DNA from: Collinsella sp. AM18-10
GTDB taxonomy: Bacteria; Actinomycetota; Coriobacteriia; Coriobacteriales; Coriobacteriaceae
Direction: 5' to 3'
Length of the DNA stretch: 64,000 bases
Assembly: GCF_003471585.1 (NCBI RefSeq)
Contig: NZ_QRJO01000002.1
Location: 75,587 to 139,586 of the forward strand
Positions within the stretch are counted from its first letter, which is position 1. Each line of letters begins with the position of its first letter. Of the stretch, positions 52,206 through 60,650 are shown in pieces. Both the position numbers and the translations under genes were made by a program. Under the pieces are notes generated by a model. The model did not search any database, was not told where the DNA came from, and saw only the letters and a list, made by a program, of their open reading frames with translations.

Positions 52206-53044
52206 TGTGCAGCGATGGCAAATGCGTTCTCGTCGTTGATTTGGACGGCACATCGCTCAACGACGAAGGTATTTTGCCAGCTGAAAACAAGGAAGCATTA
52301 AACAGTTTTGCAGCAAGCGGCGGAACGTTGATTGTGAGTACCGGAAGATCGAGGTCGTCGGCTCTCGACGTTTTAGACGGGGTCAATCTCAGCGATGGTT
52401 TCCTAACGTGCGACAACGGTTGCACGGTTTTCAAAGGGGCTTGCGCCGAAGGTTTTGAATTGCCTGGTATTTCTTCTTTTGACGTTGAAGCTGCTCTCGG
52501 GTTTGCAAAAAACAAGAACTGCCGAGTTAATGTTTTCACAGATTGCAACAACTATGCTCCGATCTATCTACGCAATCTTCCGCAATGCCTTGCGAACATA
52601 ATGAGGCGTCTGACGGGCTCAAGAAGCAGGGCGATTGCTTCCCTCCATGCACTTACTTCAAAGCACGGTGGTGAACGGGTGAAAAAGATTTGGCTACGTG
52701 GGCTTCTGTGCGATGATTTGCCTTCCCTTAACGAGGCGCTTTCCTCCTCGACAGCCTATTTGATAAACGACTATGGGGTGGTTGAGGTCGCCTCGAATGG
52801 CTCGAGTAAGCTGACTGCTGTTGAGCTGATTTTGGAAAAAGAGAAGATTAAGCCGGAATGCGTCTATGTCGTGGGGGACGACGGAAACGATCTGTGCTTA
52901 TTTCAAAGGTTCCCCAACTCGTTTGCAGTTGGGAATGCTCGTGATGAGGTTAAGGCGGCAGCCAATTGCGTCGTTGCCACCAACAATGATTTCGGCGTGG
53001 CTGAAGTCGTGAATCTCATAGAGGCCGACAGGAGGCGTGGGTAG
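52205..53044 (+). CDS. HAD-superfamily Cof-type phosphatase
   Basis: A 279-residue member of the HAD superfamily, Cof/type IIB. Motif I is VVDLDGTSLND (residues 10-20; the two catalytic Asp in DLDGT). Motif II is IVSTGRS (near 43-49). Motif III Lys lies in SSKLTAVELI (near 202-211), and motif IV is VVGDDGNDLCLF (near 223-234). The cap domain between them is poorly conserved. In this setting it may dephosphorylate a sugar or nucleotide-sugar intermediate, but no substrate can be read from sequence. The gene is noticeably lower in GC than ugd and the epimerase, as are the next gene and a half. It begins at the ATG overlapping the PssE stop. Confidence 0.82.
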   Translation: MCSDGKCVLVVDLDGTSLNDEGILPAENKEALNSFAASGGTLIVSTGRSRSSALDVLDGVNLSDGFLTCDNGCTVFKGACAEGFELPGISSFDVEAALGFAKNKNCRVNVFTDCNNYAPIYLRNLPQCLANIMRRLTGSRSRAIASLHALTSKHGGERVKKIWLRGLLCDDLPSLNEALSSSTAYLINDYGVVEVASNGSSKLTAVELILEKEKIKPECVYVVGDDGNDLCLFQRFPNSFAVGNARDEVKAAANCVVATNNDFGVAEVVNLIEADRRRG

Positions 53045-53046
53045 CC

Positions 53047-53946
53047 ATGCATTTCGAGGACGTAACACAATTTGGTAAAAGATGCCTTGCCCCGTTGAGC
53101 GATGAATCGTTTGATAGCTTGATTTACTACCTTAAAACCCGTAAACGGCTGAATCTGGCAAATCCTCGCACGTATACGGAGAAGCTCCTGTACATCAAGC
53201 GAAACGACCACAACCCTTTGATGACGGTCTGCGCCGACAAGTACAGGGTAGGGGAGTACCTGGCACAATGCGGTTGCGTTTCGATACAGAAGCGCATTTA
53301 CGGTATTTACCAAAATCCATACGAGATTGATTTGAAAGAACTCCCGGATAGGTTCTTCCTCAAATGCAACCACGGGTCACGGGGAAACTACCTCGTAGAT
53401 TCGAGCACAAGGGGGGACTTCCCCGCCATGCAAAAAGAACTCGCCTCAATTTTGAAGAGAAATTACTACTGGCAATCTCGCGAATGGGCCTACAAGGAGA
53501 TTAAGCCTTGCGTTATCTGCGAAGAAGCATTGCTTGATAGCCAAGGGTCTCTCCCGGTGGACTACAAGTTCTATTGCTTTAACGGCAAAGTGGAGTACTT
53601 CATGGTCTCGATTGGCGAGTACGAGCATCACGCGAGGAACCATAAGTTCGGACGGGATTGCAGAAGTGTTGATTATAAGTTTAAAGCTGCGCCTACGCTT
53701 CCCGAGTCGGAAATCGTGCTGCCTGCCAACATTGACGAGATGATTGCCATTTCTGAACAGCTTGCGCAACCGTTCAGGCACGTGCGTGTCGACCTTTATG
53801 ACATCGAGGGTCGGATTGTTTTTGGTGAACTGACGTTTTATTCGAATGGTGGCTTCGTCTGCATACCCAATGAAGAAACCGAGCTCGAGCTTGGTAACCT
53901 TCTTTCTATAGACGGGTTGGCCAGAAGGTCGAAGAGCAATGAGTAG
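53047..53946 (+). CDS. TupA-like ATP-grasp ligase (first copy)
   Basis: A 299-residue protein of the TupA-like ATP-grasp family. The family pattern appears as NPRTYTEKLLYIKRND (near residues 39-54), CADKYRVGEYL (near 60-70), RFFLKCNHGSRGN (near 101-113, ATP-contacting Lys and loop), NYYWQSREWAYKEIKP (near 139-154), ICEEALLD (near 157-164), and the metal-binding acidic strand VRVDLYDIEGRIVFGELTF (near 243-261). TupA is linked to teichuronopeptide synthesis, joining amino acids to glucuronate. Such a ligation here is inferred. A paralogue lies at 58230. It follows the HAD gene after 2 nt and overlaps the next gene by 8 nt. GC is low compared with flanking genes. Confidence 0.8.
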   Translation: MHFEDVTQFGKRCLAPLSDESFDSLIYYLKTRKRLNLANPRTYTEKLLYIKRNDHNPLMTVCADKYRVGEYLAQCGCVSIQKRIYGIYQNPYEIDLKELPDRFFLKCNHGSRGNYLVDSSTRGDFPAMQKELASILKRNYYWQSREWAYKEIKPCVICEEALLDSQGSLPVDYKFYCFNGKVEYFMVSIGEYEHHARNHKFGRDCRSVDYKFKAAPTLPESEIVLPANIDEMIAISEQLAQPFRHVRVDLYDIEGRIVFGELTFYSNGGFVCIPNEETELELGNLLSIDGLARRSKSNE

Positions 53947-55051
53947 CCCGAAGATTTTGGTCATGTCGACCAACGGTATATTGAAAGACGGAATCACTTC
54001 GTGGCTTGTAAGCATCTTTGGCGCCATGAATCTTGAAGGATTGGAAGTTTCAACCATCGCCTTCGAAGGTACAAAGCCAAGGATCATTGAAGAGGTCGAG
54101 GCTGCGGGAGTCGAGGTAATCATTCTTCCTCACCGACAACGTAACGCGAAAGCTTATTATCGCGAGTACAAGCACCTCCTTGCAGACAGGCATTTCGACA
54201 TTGTCCATGTGTGCTGCAATAGCGCTATGGCAGCGTTCGAGCTGGCGGAGGCTAGAAAACGTGTTGTGAGAATGCGTATCGCGCATTCTCGCAACACGAT
54301 GTGTTCACATCGTGTTGCGAGTTTCCTTTTAAATCCGCTGTTCCAGGCGAGCGTGACAGATCGCTATGCATGCGGAATCGATGCGGGCAAATGGTTGTTC
54401 GGGAACAGGCCGTTCACCGTCATACCCAACGGGAAGGACCTGGCTGCCTACGCTTTCTCCCCAGAGGACAGAGAGGCGTCGCGAATAGAGCTCGGGCTGT
54501 CCGAGGGCGAGGTTGCCTTTGGGCATGTCGGCGGGTTTAACGCGCAGAAGAACCACGGCAAGCTCCTCGAGGTCTTCGCCGAGCTTTATCGCCGCAACCC
54601 TTCGCGGCGGCTATTCCTCGTCGGCGAGGGGCACCTGATGCCCGAGGTCGAGGAAAAGGCCGGAGCACTCGGTCTCGACGGGGCCGTGCGGTTCCTGGGC
54701 CGCCGGGACGACGTACCTAGGTTGCTCAACGCGATGGACTGCATGGTGTTTCCCTCGCTGTACGAGGGATTCCCGAACGTTGTCCTGGAATGGCAGCTGA
54801 ACGGGCTGCCCGTTGTCATGTCCGGCGCGATTACCGATGAGTGCGCCATCACGCCGCTCGTGTCGCAGGTTGCTCTGGCTGCCTCGCCCGTCGCGTGGGC
54901 GGATGCTGCAGAGCGCGTCATGGAGGGTCGTAATCGCGTGTCGGACAGCTGTGCGTCCTGCGAAGTCGCCAAAGCTGCAGGTTACGACATTAAGGAGAAT
55001 GCGGCGATGCTCCGCCGGCTGTACTTTGAGGGAGTTGAGAGATGCGGCTAG
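53939..55051 (+). CDS. GT4-family glycosyltransferase (first)
   Basis: A 370-residue GT-B glycosyltransferase. The N-terminal domain includes GGxxx-like NGILKDGITSWLVSIFGAMN (near residues 13-32). The C-terminal GT4 domain has FGHVGGFNAQKNHGKLLEVF (near 198-217), LFLVGEGHLMPEVEEKA (near 226-242), VRFLGRRDDVPRLLNAMD (near 250-267) and the E-x7-E motif in FPSLYEGFPNVVLEWQLNG (near 271-289). Base composition changes inside the gene: AT-richer up to about 54330, GC-rich afterwards. Right at that point sit three interleaved inverted repeat arms (54260-54321). That suggests a hybrid made by recombination. The frame is intact. Confidence 0.85.
   Translation: MSSPKILVMSTNGILKDGITSWLVSIFGAMNLEGLEVSTIAFEGTKPRIIEEVEAAGVEVIILPHRQRNAKAYYREYKHLLADRHFDIVHVCCNSAMAAFELAEARKRVVRMRIAHSRNTMCSHRVASFLLNPLFQASVTDRYACGIDAGKWLFGNRPFTVIPNGKDLAAYAFSPEDREASRIELGLSEGEVAFGHVGGFNAQKNHGKLLEVFAELYRRNPSRRLFLVGEGHLMPEVEEKAGALGLDGAVRFLGRRDDVPRLLNAMDCMVFPSLYEGFPNVVLEWQLNGLPVVMSGAITDECAITPLVSQVALAASPVAWADAAERVMEGRNRVSDSCASCEVAKAAGYDIKENAAMLRRLYFEGVERCG
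54260..54321. repeat. Three interleaved inverted-repeat arms inside the glycosyltransferase gene
   Basis: CGTGTTGTGAGAATGCG (54260-54276) is complementary, with one mismatch, to 54282-54298. That arm overlaps CTCGCAACACGATGTG (54288-54303), which is perfectly complementary to 54306-54321 with a 2-nt loop. Two alternative hairpins share the middle arm. This lies within coding sequence, where such perfect symmetry is uncommon. Confidence 0.85.
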
Positions 55052-55206
55052 TCAAACTGTTCAAATGGTCCTCGTGCGTCGCGCGCGTTGCGGCTACGAA
55101 GTCGAGACTTGGGCGCAGGCTGCGCCTACCGCATGGCGGCAAGCCTGTGTACCTGGGACGCCTGCGCGTCTTGTGCGGCGCACCGCACTTGAAGGCGGTG
55201 GCGTAG
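55042..55206 (+). CDS. Small basic ORF (54 residues) between glycosyltransferase and DUF1919 genes
   Basis: This 54-residue reading frame starts at an ATG overlapping the end of the upstream glycosyltransferase gene, with GAGGGAG about 6 nt before it. It ends in a TAG that directly abuts the ATG of the DUF1919 gene. The product is rich in Arg, Lys and Cys (MRLVKLFKWSSCVARVAATK at the start, ending LCGAPHLKAVA). I do not recognise it. The tight coupling on both sides suggests translation, but it could be a remnant of a longer gene lost during exchange. Confidence 0.4.
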   Translation: MRLVKLFKWSSCVARVAATKSRLGRRLRLPHGGKPVYLGRLRVLCGAPHLKAVA

Positions 55207-55893
55207 ATGCCGCTGCTGAAGAAGTTCAAGAAGCTCAATCGCGAGACTGTGCGTCTCAAAGTGCGCAACGATTTTTGGCTGCCCAGGACCTGCAAAGCCC
55301 GCGCGAGGGGGCTTGAGGTGGACGGCTTCACCATCATATCCAACAACTGCTGGGGCGGCACGATCTACGAGAGCTACGGCATGCGCAAGGACACGCCGAC
55401 CGTGGGGATGTTCATCATGCCGAGCGACTTCGTGCGATTCTGCGCCGATCTTGACCGCTACCTCGCTGAACCGCTGGAGTTCATCTCGACCGATGAGTCC
55501 AAGTGGAAGGACGTGCTGGGCGAGAAGGACAACTGGGGAACCTACCTTATCGGCCTCATCGGCGACGTAGAGCTGCATATGCTGCACCACCACGACGAGG
55601 CGACCGCCCGGCGCAAGTGGGAGAGCCGCGTGAAGCGCGTCGACCATGACAGGCTGATCTTCAAGCTGAACGACCAGAACGGGGCTACCGAGGAGGACCT
55701 GCTGGCCTTCGACGTGCTGCCGCTTGAGCACAAGCTCGTGTTCGCGGCCAAGGAGCACCCGGGCGTGCGGTGCTGCAGGCGCATCCGCTGTCCGAGGGGC
55801 AGCGAGTTTATCCAGGCGTCGTGGGAGCCCTTCGGCGCGAATCGGTCGTTCAACGTGACCGAGTACATAAACGGCTGCTTCGGCGGCAGATAG
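55207..55893 (+). CDS. DUF1919 exopolysaccharide-associated protein
   Basis: A 228-residue protein of the DUF1919 family, often found in capsule and exopolysaccharide loci. The recognised part begins at FTIISNNCWGGTIYESYGMR (near residues 41-60) and TPTVGMFIMPSDFVRFCADL (near 63-82). WGTYLIGLIGDVELHMLHHH (near 110-129) and RIRCPRGSEFIQASWEPFG (near 194-212) follow. The biochemical role of the family is not established; transferase or deacetylase-like activity cannot be read from the sequence. It is GC-rich, unlike the flanking stretches. The next gene starts 16 nt downstream. Confidence 0.8.
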   Translation: MPLLKKFKKLNRETVRLKVRNDFWLPRTCKARARGLEVDGFTIISNNCWGGTIYESYGMRKDTPTVGMFIMPSDFVRFCADLDRYLAEPLEFISTDESKWKDVLGEKDNWGTYLIGLIGDVELHMLHHHDEATARRKWESRVKRVDHDRLIFKLNDQNGATEEDLLAFDVLPLEHKLVFAAKEHPGVRCCRRIRCPRGSEFIQASWEPFGANRSFNVTEYINGCFGGR

Positions 55894-55909
55894 GACCTCA
55901 AGAGGAAAC

Positions 55910-56974
55910 GTGACACTAGAGAATCGAGACATCATATTCGTGAGCAACGCGCTCGCCAACGGCGGTGCGGCGCGCGTGATTTGCGTGCTGGCCACAGAGT
56001 TCGCCGAGTGTGGCAGGCGCGTGGGCATAGCCGTGTACAACGAGCACGACGGGGAGTACGCCGTGGCGGAAGGGGTGCAGAAGGAATACGGGCCACAGGG
56101 CTCGGGCACCGCGACCAAGGCGCGCCGCATCGCGTGGCTGCGCGGCGTGGCGAGGCGAAACCCCGGTGCCTGCATTGTGGCGTTTGAGTATTTCGTGAAC
56201 ATGCAGGCTGTCGTCGCGTGCGCGGGGCTTCCCAATCGCTTGGTTATCTCCGAGCGCAACGACCCGGCACACGTGGGAAGCGGCGAGAAGACCGACTGGC
56301 TGCGCGAGCGCCTGTATCGCCGCGCCGACATGCTGGTGTGTCAGACCGACGACGCAGCGGCTTACTTCTCCGACAAGGTGCGGAAGACCGTCATCATGAA
56401 CCCTGTGAAGGAAAACCTGCCCGAGCCGTTTTACGGCGAGAGGCGGCATTCCGTGGTGTGCTTCTGTCGCCTTGAGAAGCAGAAGAACCTGGGGATGCTG
56501 CTGCGCGCGTTCGCCGAGTTCTCGAAAGCGCGTAGCGATTGGACACTGGAGATTTACGGGGACGGTTACGAGCGCGAGGCGCTCGTTTCGCTTGCGGCTG
56601 AGCTCGGTATCGGCGAGAAGGCCTTCATCAAGTCTGGGCGCCAGGACGTGCACGATGTTGTGCGCGATGCCGGGATGTTCGTGCTGCCCAGCGACTACGA
56701 GGGGCTTTCAAACTCGATGCTCGAGGCCATGGCCCTTGGGTTGCCCGTTGTCTGTACTGACTGCCCCTGCGGCGGTGCACGCATGGTCATCCGCGACGGT
56801 GAGAATGGACTTCTGGTGCCCGTAGGCGATGAATGTGCGCTTGAGATGGCGATGGCGCGCGTGGCGGATGAAGACGGGCTTGCGCAGCGGCTGGGCACCA
56901 ATGCCGTTGGTGTATGTAAGCGGCTCTCGGCGGATGTTATTGCGAAACAATGGGGCATGGTGATCTGGGAGTGA
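55910..56974 (+). CDS. GT4-family glycosyltransferase (second)
   Basis: A 354-residue GT-B glycosyltransferase. The N-terminus FVSNALANGGAARVICVLAT (near residues 10-29) is typical of GT4 enzymes acting on N-acetyl sugars or galactose. The C-terminal domain has CFCRLEKQKNLGMLLRAFAE (near 184-203), LEIYGDGYEREALVSLAAEL (near 211-230) and the E-x7-E motif in LPSDYEGLSNSMLEAMALG (near 260-278). The start is a GTG at 55910 with GAGG upstream. Its end overlaps a possible early start of the polymerase gene, so the two are likely coupled. Donor and acceptor are not determinable. Confidence 0.85.
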   Translation: MTLENRDIIFVSNALANGGAARVICVLATEFAECGRRVGIAVYNEHDGEYAVAEGVQKEYGPQGSGTATKARRIAWLRGVARRNPGACIVAFEYFVNMQAVVACAGLPNRLVISERNDPAHVGSGEKTDWLRERLYRRADMLVCQTDDAAAYFSDKVRKTVIMNPVKENLPEPFYGERRHSVVCFCRLEKQKNLGMLLRAFAEFSKARSDWTLEIYGDGYEREALVSLAAELGIGEKAFIKSGRQDVHDVVRDAGMFVLPSDYEGLSNSMLEAMALGLPVVCTDCPCGGARMVIRDGENGLLVPVGDECALEMAMARVADEDGLAQRLGTNAVGVCKRLSADVIAKQWGMVIWE

Positions 56975-56982
56975 GTAATGCT

Positions 56983-58230
56983 ATGCAAACCGCAACTGCT
57001 ACCCGGAATATAACTAGAGACAGAGGACTTCTCGCTCGTGTTCGAGTGAGCGATGCTGCATTGGCGTTTTTCATTTTCACCACGGTCTTTTTCAATGAGG
57101 GCGAACTCGTTAGTGTGGTTTCCAAAGTCTTTCTACTTCTAGTCACATTATTTGAGTGCGTTATGAAAAGGAAGTCTCCCTTCAATGGTTTTACGGTAGC
57201 ATGTTTAATATTCTTTGCCTGGAGTGTTGCCTCGCTCTCTTGGTCGGCGGTTCCCTCGGAATCAGTAGCGAGAATCAAGACATTCTTTTATCAATTGGTT
57301 TGCTATGGTTGCGTATCTGCGTTGGTGATTGATGATAAGCAAGCGCTTAAAATATCGTTAGTCGCATTTTCCGTTTCTTCAATCGCCTCAGCTGCCTATG
57401 TTCTAGGTTTTCAAGGTATTAGATTTACGGACAACCGATATGTGGATGGGTCTGTGTCCTCCGGGCAACTTGCGCTCTGCATTGCTTTTACCATGCTCCT
57501 ATGTATATACGAATGGAGAAAAGCCCGACAAGGCGGGTACATAGCATTGCTGGTCGTTCTGTCCTTGGCCCTTTTGATGACCTCCGCAAGACGCGACTTC
57601 ATTATTCTCCTTGTGTTCCTTGTGATCTTTAGCACACTGGGATCGGGCGATATTCGCAAACGAATCGTGCTCTTTTCAATTTGTGTTCTTGTTGCAGTCG
57701 GGTTGTTGCATGCCGTCCTGAACATAGATTTCCTTTATCAGTATCTCGGTCGAAGGATTGAGTCGTTTCTGCAATTTGCATTTGCGGGCGGTGCCGGAGA
57801 TGCGAGCACAGAGGGGAGAGCGCGCCTTATCGAATACGGCTTGGATCTTTTCCGCAGCTCGCCGATGCTGGGGAAGGGCGTCGGCTCGTTCGAGGCGTTG
57901 TTTTCCACAACACACGGTTCTTGGCAGACAAGTGCAGATAACAACTACGTTGAGCTTTTGGCCGACCTAGGGATCCCCGGATTTCTAGCTTATTACGTAC
58001 CTTTGGTCGTATTTCTTGTTCGCCGTTTGAGGGGAATCACCTCGGCATCAATAGATGTCCAGTTTGCCGTATCTGGCATTATCGCTTTTGCAACAATTGA
58101 TTTTGCCTGCGTCTGGTTCTTCTCGAAGTGTGGAATGTTACAAATCCTTTTTTTCTATCTTATGGCGAAATCTGCGCTTTCCGAAAAACGCATAGAGGAG
58201 CCTGTTTCGCATGGCAACATGGTTTTGTGA
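56983..58230 (+). CDS. O-antigen ligase/polymerase-like membrane protein (Wzy candidate)
   Basis: A 415-residue hydrophobic protein with about ten to eleven membrane helices and one larger external loop. The loop contains RARLIEYGLDLFRSSPMLGKG and TTHGSWQTSADNNYVELLADLG-type sequence (near residues 275-330). This matches the O-antigen ligase/Wzy (PF04932-like) pattern in which a His and Asn precede the next helix. It is the only polymerase candidate in the locus, so it probably polymerises repeat units at the outer membrane face. GC is clearly lower than in neighbouring genes. The ATG at 56983 is chosen; GTG at 56971 is in frame. Its TGA overlaps the ATG of the next gene. Confidence 0.8.
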   Translation: MQTATATRNITRDRGLLARVRVSDAALAFFIFTTVFFNEGELVSVVSKVFLLLVTLFECVMKRKSPFNGFTVACLIFFAWSVASLSWSAVPSESVARIKTFFYQLVCYGCVSALVIDDKQALKISLVAFSVSSIASAAYVLGFQGIRFTDNRYVDGSVSSGQLALCIAFTMLLCIYEWRKARQGGYIALLVVLSLALLMTSARRDFIILLVFLVIFSTLGSGDIRKRIVLFSICVLVAVGLLHAVLNIDFLYQYLGRRIESFLQFAFAGGAGDASTEGRARLIEYGLDLFRSSPMLGKGVGSFEALFSTTHGSWQTSADNNYVELLADLGIPGFLAYYVPLVVFLVRRLRGITSASIDVQFAVSGIIAFATIDFACVWFFSKCGMLQILFFYLMAKSALSEKRIEEPVSHGNMVL

Positions 58231-59150
58231 TGGAGCTCAATAAGATGAACGAACTTGCCAAGTTGATTAAAAATCCTTACGTAGTCTTTAGGCTGCCAAA
58301 GCTGCAACAGCGGATGCGTTTGCTTCCTGACGCTGTTTATCTCAAATTAGTTTATAGAGCGCGGATTGGACGTCCGCTTAACCTCAATAGCCCAAAGAGC
58401 TTTAACGAAAAACTCCAGTGGCTGAAGCTTTACGACCGCAACCCTCTTTACACTAAACTTGTGGACAAGGCTGAGGTGAAGCCCTGGGTGGCCGAGCGCA
58501 TCGGCTGGGAGCACGTGGTTCCCACCCTGGGCGTGTGGGACTCCTTCGACGATATAGACTTCGGCGCGCTGCCCGAGCGCTTCGTGCTCAAGTGCACGCA
58601 CGACTCGGGCGGGCTGGCCATCTGCCGCGACCTGTCGACCTTCGACATGGCCGCCGCGAGGCGCAAGATCGAGCGGTCACTCGCCAACAACTACTTCTGG
58701 TCGGGCCGCGAATGGCCCTACAAGGACGTGAGGCCCCGCATAATCGCCGAGGAGTACCTTGACCCCGCAGGCGAGCAGGTCGGACTCACCGATTACAAGG
58801 TGATGTGCTTCGGTGGGCAGGCTCGTTGCGAGTTTACCTGCACGGGGCGCGCCGACGGCAACCTGCATGTTGACTTCTTCGACACCGAGTGGAACCACAT
58901 GCTCTTCACCAGGCATTACCCCAACGCCGACGTGCCTCCCGAGGCGCCTGAGCGTCTGAAGGACATGGTGGCCATGGCTGAGCGCCTTTCGGAGGGTATG
59001 CCCTTCGTGCGCGTCGACTTCTATGAGGTGGCTGGTCAGTACTACTTCGGTGAGATGACCTTCTATCCCGGTTCCGGCATGGAGGAGTTCGATCCCGAGC
59101 GTTGGGATGAGGAGCTCGGCTCCTGGATAGAGCTGCCGGAACTTGATTAG
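58230..59150 (+). CDS. TupA-like ATP-grasp ligase (second copy)
   Basis: A 306-residue paralogue of the protein at 53047. Family blocks are SPKSFNEKLQWLKLYDRNPL (near residues 54-73), VDKAEVKPWVAERIG (near 77-91), RFVLKCTHDSGGLAI (near 116-130), NYFWSGREWPYKDVRP (near 155-170), IAEEYLD (near 173) and VRVDFYEVAGQYYFGEMTFY (near 259-278). It probably ligates an amino acid or other amine to a uronic acid, as proposed for TupA, but this is inferred. The first 230 bases are AT-rich like the upstream polymerase gene and the remainder is GC-rich, with the change near 58465. The start overlaps the polymerase stop (TGATG); an ATG at 58245 is the alternative. Confidence 0.8.
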   Translation: MELNKMNELAKLIKNPYVVFRLPKLQQRMRLLPDAVYLKLVYRARIGRPLNLNSPKSFNEKLQWLKLYDRNPLYTKLVDKAEVKPWVAERIGWEHVVPTLGVWDSFDDIDFGALPERFVLKCTHDSGGLAICRDLSTFDMAAARRKIERSLANNYFWSGREWPYKDVRPRIIAEEYLDPAGEQVGLTDYKVMCFGGQARCEFTCTGRADGNLHVDFFDTEWNHMLFTRHYPNADVPPEAPERLKDMVAMAERLSEGMPFVRVDFYEVAGQYYFGEMTFYPGSGMEEFDPERWDEELGSWIELPELD

Positions 59151-59171
59151 CCGTTTGCTTTAGGAGCTTTT

Positions 59172-60650
59172 ATGATCATCTATTCCCTCTACCATGACGA
59201 GAGCATGGCCTACCCGGAGGCAGGCGCGCCGTTTAGGCCCGGCGAGGCCTATCCCGAGTATCCGTTCGGCGCCGACTGTGCTTCACCGAACGTCAATGCC
59301 ATCTACGCTGGCGTGCGCGAGACGCTGCGCTTGGCTGGCCTGGACGCCGAGAGCTACGGCACTGCGGCTTGGAATCCGCTCGGAGCCTACATCGAGCCCG
59401 GTATGTGCGTACTGGTGAAGCCGAACCTGGTGATGCATGAGAACCCGACGGGCAACGGCACCGACTGCCTGTACACCCATCCCTCGGTCGTTGCCGCCGT
59501 CATCGACTACGTCGTGGTTGCGTTGAAGGGAAAGGGCACCGTCGTGCTTGCCGATGCGCCTATGCAGTCGTGCAACTTCGACGCACTGGTGGGGCAATCC
59601 GGGCTTAGTGAGCTGGTGTCGTGGTACCGCTCGCGGGGCGTCGACATCGAGCTCAAGGACATGCGCGGGCTGAAGTCCGTGAGCACCGCCGCGGGGCTCG
59701 AGCAGGAGCTCGTGGAGGACGCGACGGGCAAGGTCATCGACCTGGGCACCGACAGCTGCTTCGCGGGACTTCCCAAGGAGCGCATAGACGGCCTGCGCAT
59801 CACCAACTACGACCCGGCCGAGTTGAAGCGACACCACACGCAGGACAGACACGAGTACTACGTGTCCTCGTGTCTTTTGGACGCCGACGTTGTGGTGAAC
59901 CTGCCCAAGGCCAAGACACACCGCAAGGCCGGCGTGACCGGCGCACTGAAGAACATGGTGGGGGTGAACGTGCGCAAGGAGTACCTGCCGCACCATTCCA
60001 ACGGCTCTGCGGCCGAGGGATGCGACGAGTACGAGGGGGCTAATCTGTTCAAGCGTCTTATGGATGATGCGCTTGATGCGGGGAACAGCATGCTTGCACA
60101 GGGGCCTTCTTGCGCAAGGAGGATTCTTGCTTATTTGGCTAGAGGATTCCGTTATCTTGGGAAAAGGACGGCGCCTGATGCTTATACCGAAGGCAGCTGG
60201 TTCGGCAACGACACCATCTGGCGCACCGTGCTCGACCTGAACAAGATCGTCTTCTTCGCCGACAGAGACGGCGTCATGCGCGACGAGCCGCAGCGGCGCA
60301 TGGTGGTGCTGTGCGACATGGTGACGGTGGGCCAGGGCGAGGGACCGCTTCTACCCGAGCCGGGCGAGTGGCACATGCTCGCCTTTAGCGACGACCCGTG
60401 CGTGCACGACGTCGCCATGACGCGCATGATGGGCACCGACCCCTCGATCATCACGACCGTGGGTAATGCTCTGGTCTACGACGGGCCTTACGCCTGGCGC
60501 GACGCGGGCGGCGAGCTGCCCGCGTGCCGCTCGAACGATCCCGCGTTCGACGGCGTGCGCGTCGACGGGCTGAATGAGGACATGCGCTACAAGGCAAAGC
60601 CGACCTCCGGCTGGGCGGCGCGCTTCGCCAGGGAGGTGCACATTGCCTGA
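59172..60650 (+). CDS. DUF362 protein in the exopolysaccharide locus
   Basis: A 492-residue protein whose N-terminal two thirds match DUF362. Recognisable segments are VLVKPNLVMHENPTGNGTDC (near residues 81-100), YTHPSVVAAVIDYVV (near 102-116), VVNLPKAKTHRKAGVTGALK (near 239-258) and MVGVNVRKEYLPHH (near 260-273). Many DUF362 proteins carry ferredoxin motifs; none is seen here. The role of the family is unknown, and its presence in a polysaccharide locus is notable. A block of about 140 bases near 60045-60190 is AT-richer than the rest. The gene ends overlapping the flippase start, whose ribosome-binding site lies inside it. Confidence 0.75.
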   Translation: MIIYSLYHDESMAYPEAGAPFRPGEAYPEYPFGADCASPNVNAIYAGVRETLRLAGLDAESYGTAAWNPLGAYIEPGMCVLVKPNLVMHENPTGNGTDCLYTHPSVVAAVIDYVVVALKGKGTVVLADAPMQSCNFDALVGQSGLSELVSWYRSRGVDIELKDMRGLKSVSTAAGLEQELVEDATGKVIDLGTDSCFAGLPKERIDGLRITNYDPAELKRHHTQDRHEYYVSSCLLDADVVVNLPKAKTHRKAGVTGALKNMVGVNVRKEYLPHHSNGSAAEGCDEYEGANLFKRLMDDALDAGNSMLAQGPSCARRILAYLARGFRYLGKRTAPDAYTEGSWFGNDTIWRTVLDLNKIVFFADRDGVMRDEPQRRMVVLCDMVTVGQGEGPLLPEPGEWHMLAFSDDPCVHDVAMTRMMGTDPSIITTVGNALVYDGPYAWRDAGGELPACRSNDPAFDGVRVDGLNEDMRYKAKPTSGWAARFAREVHIA

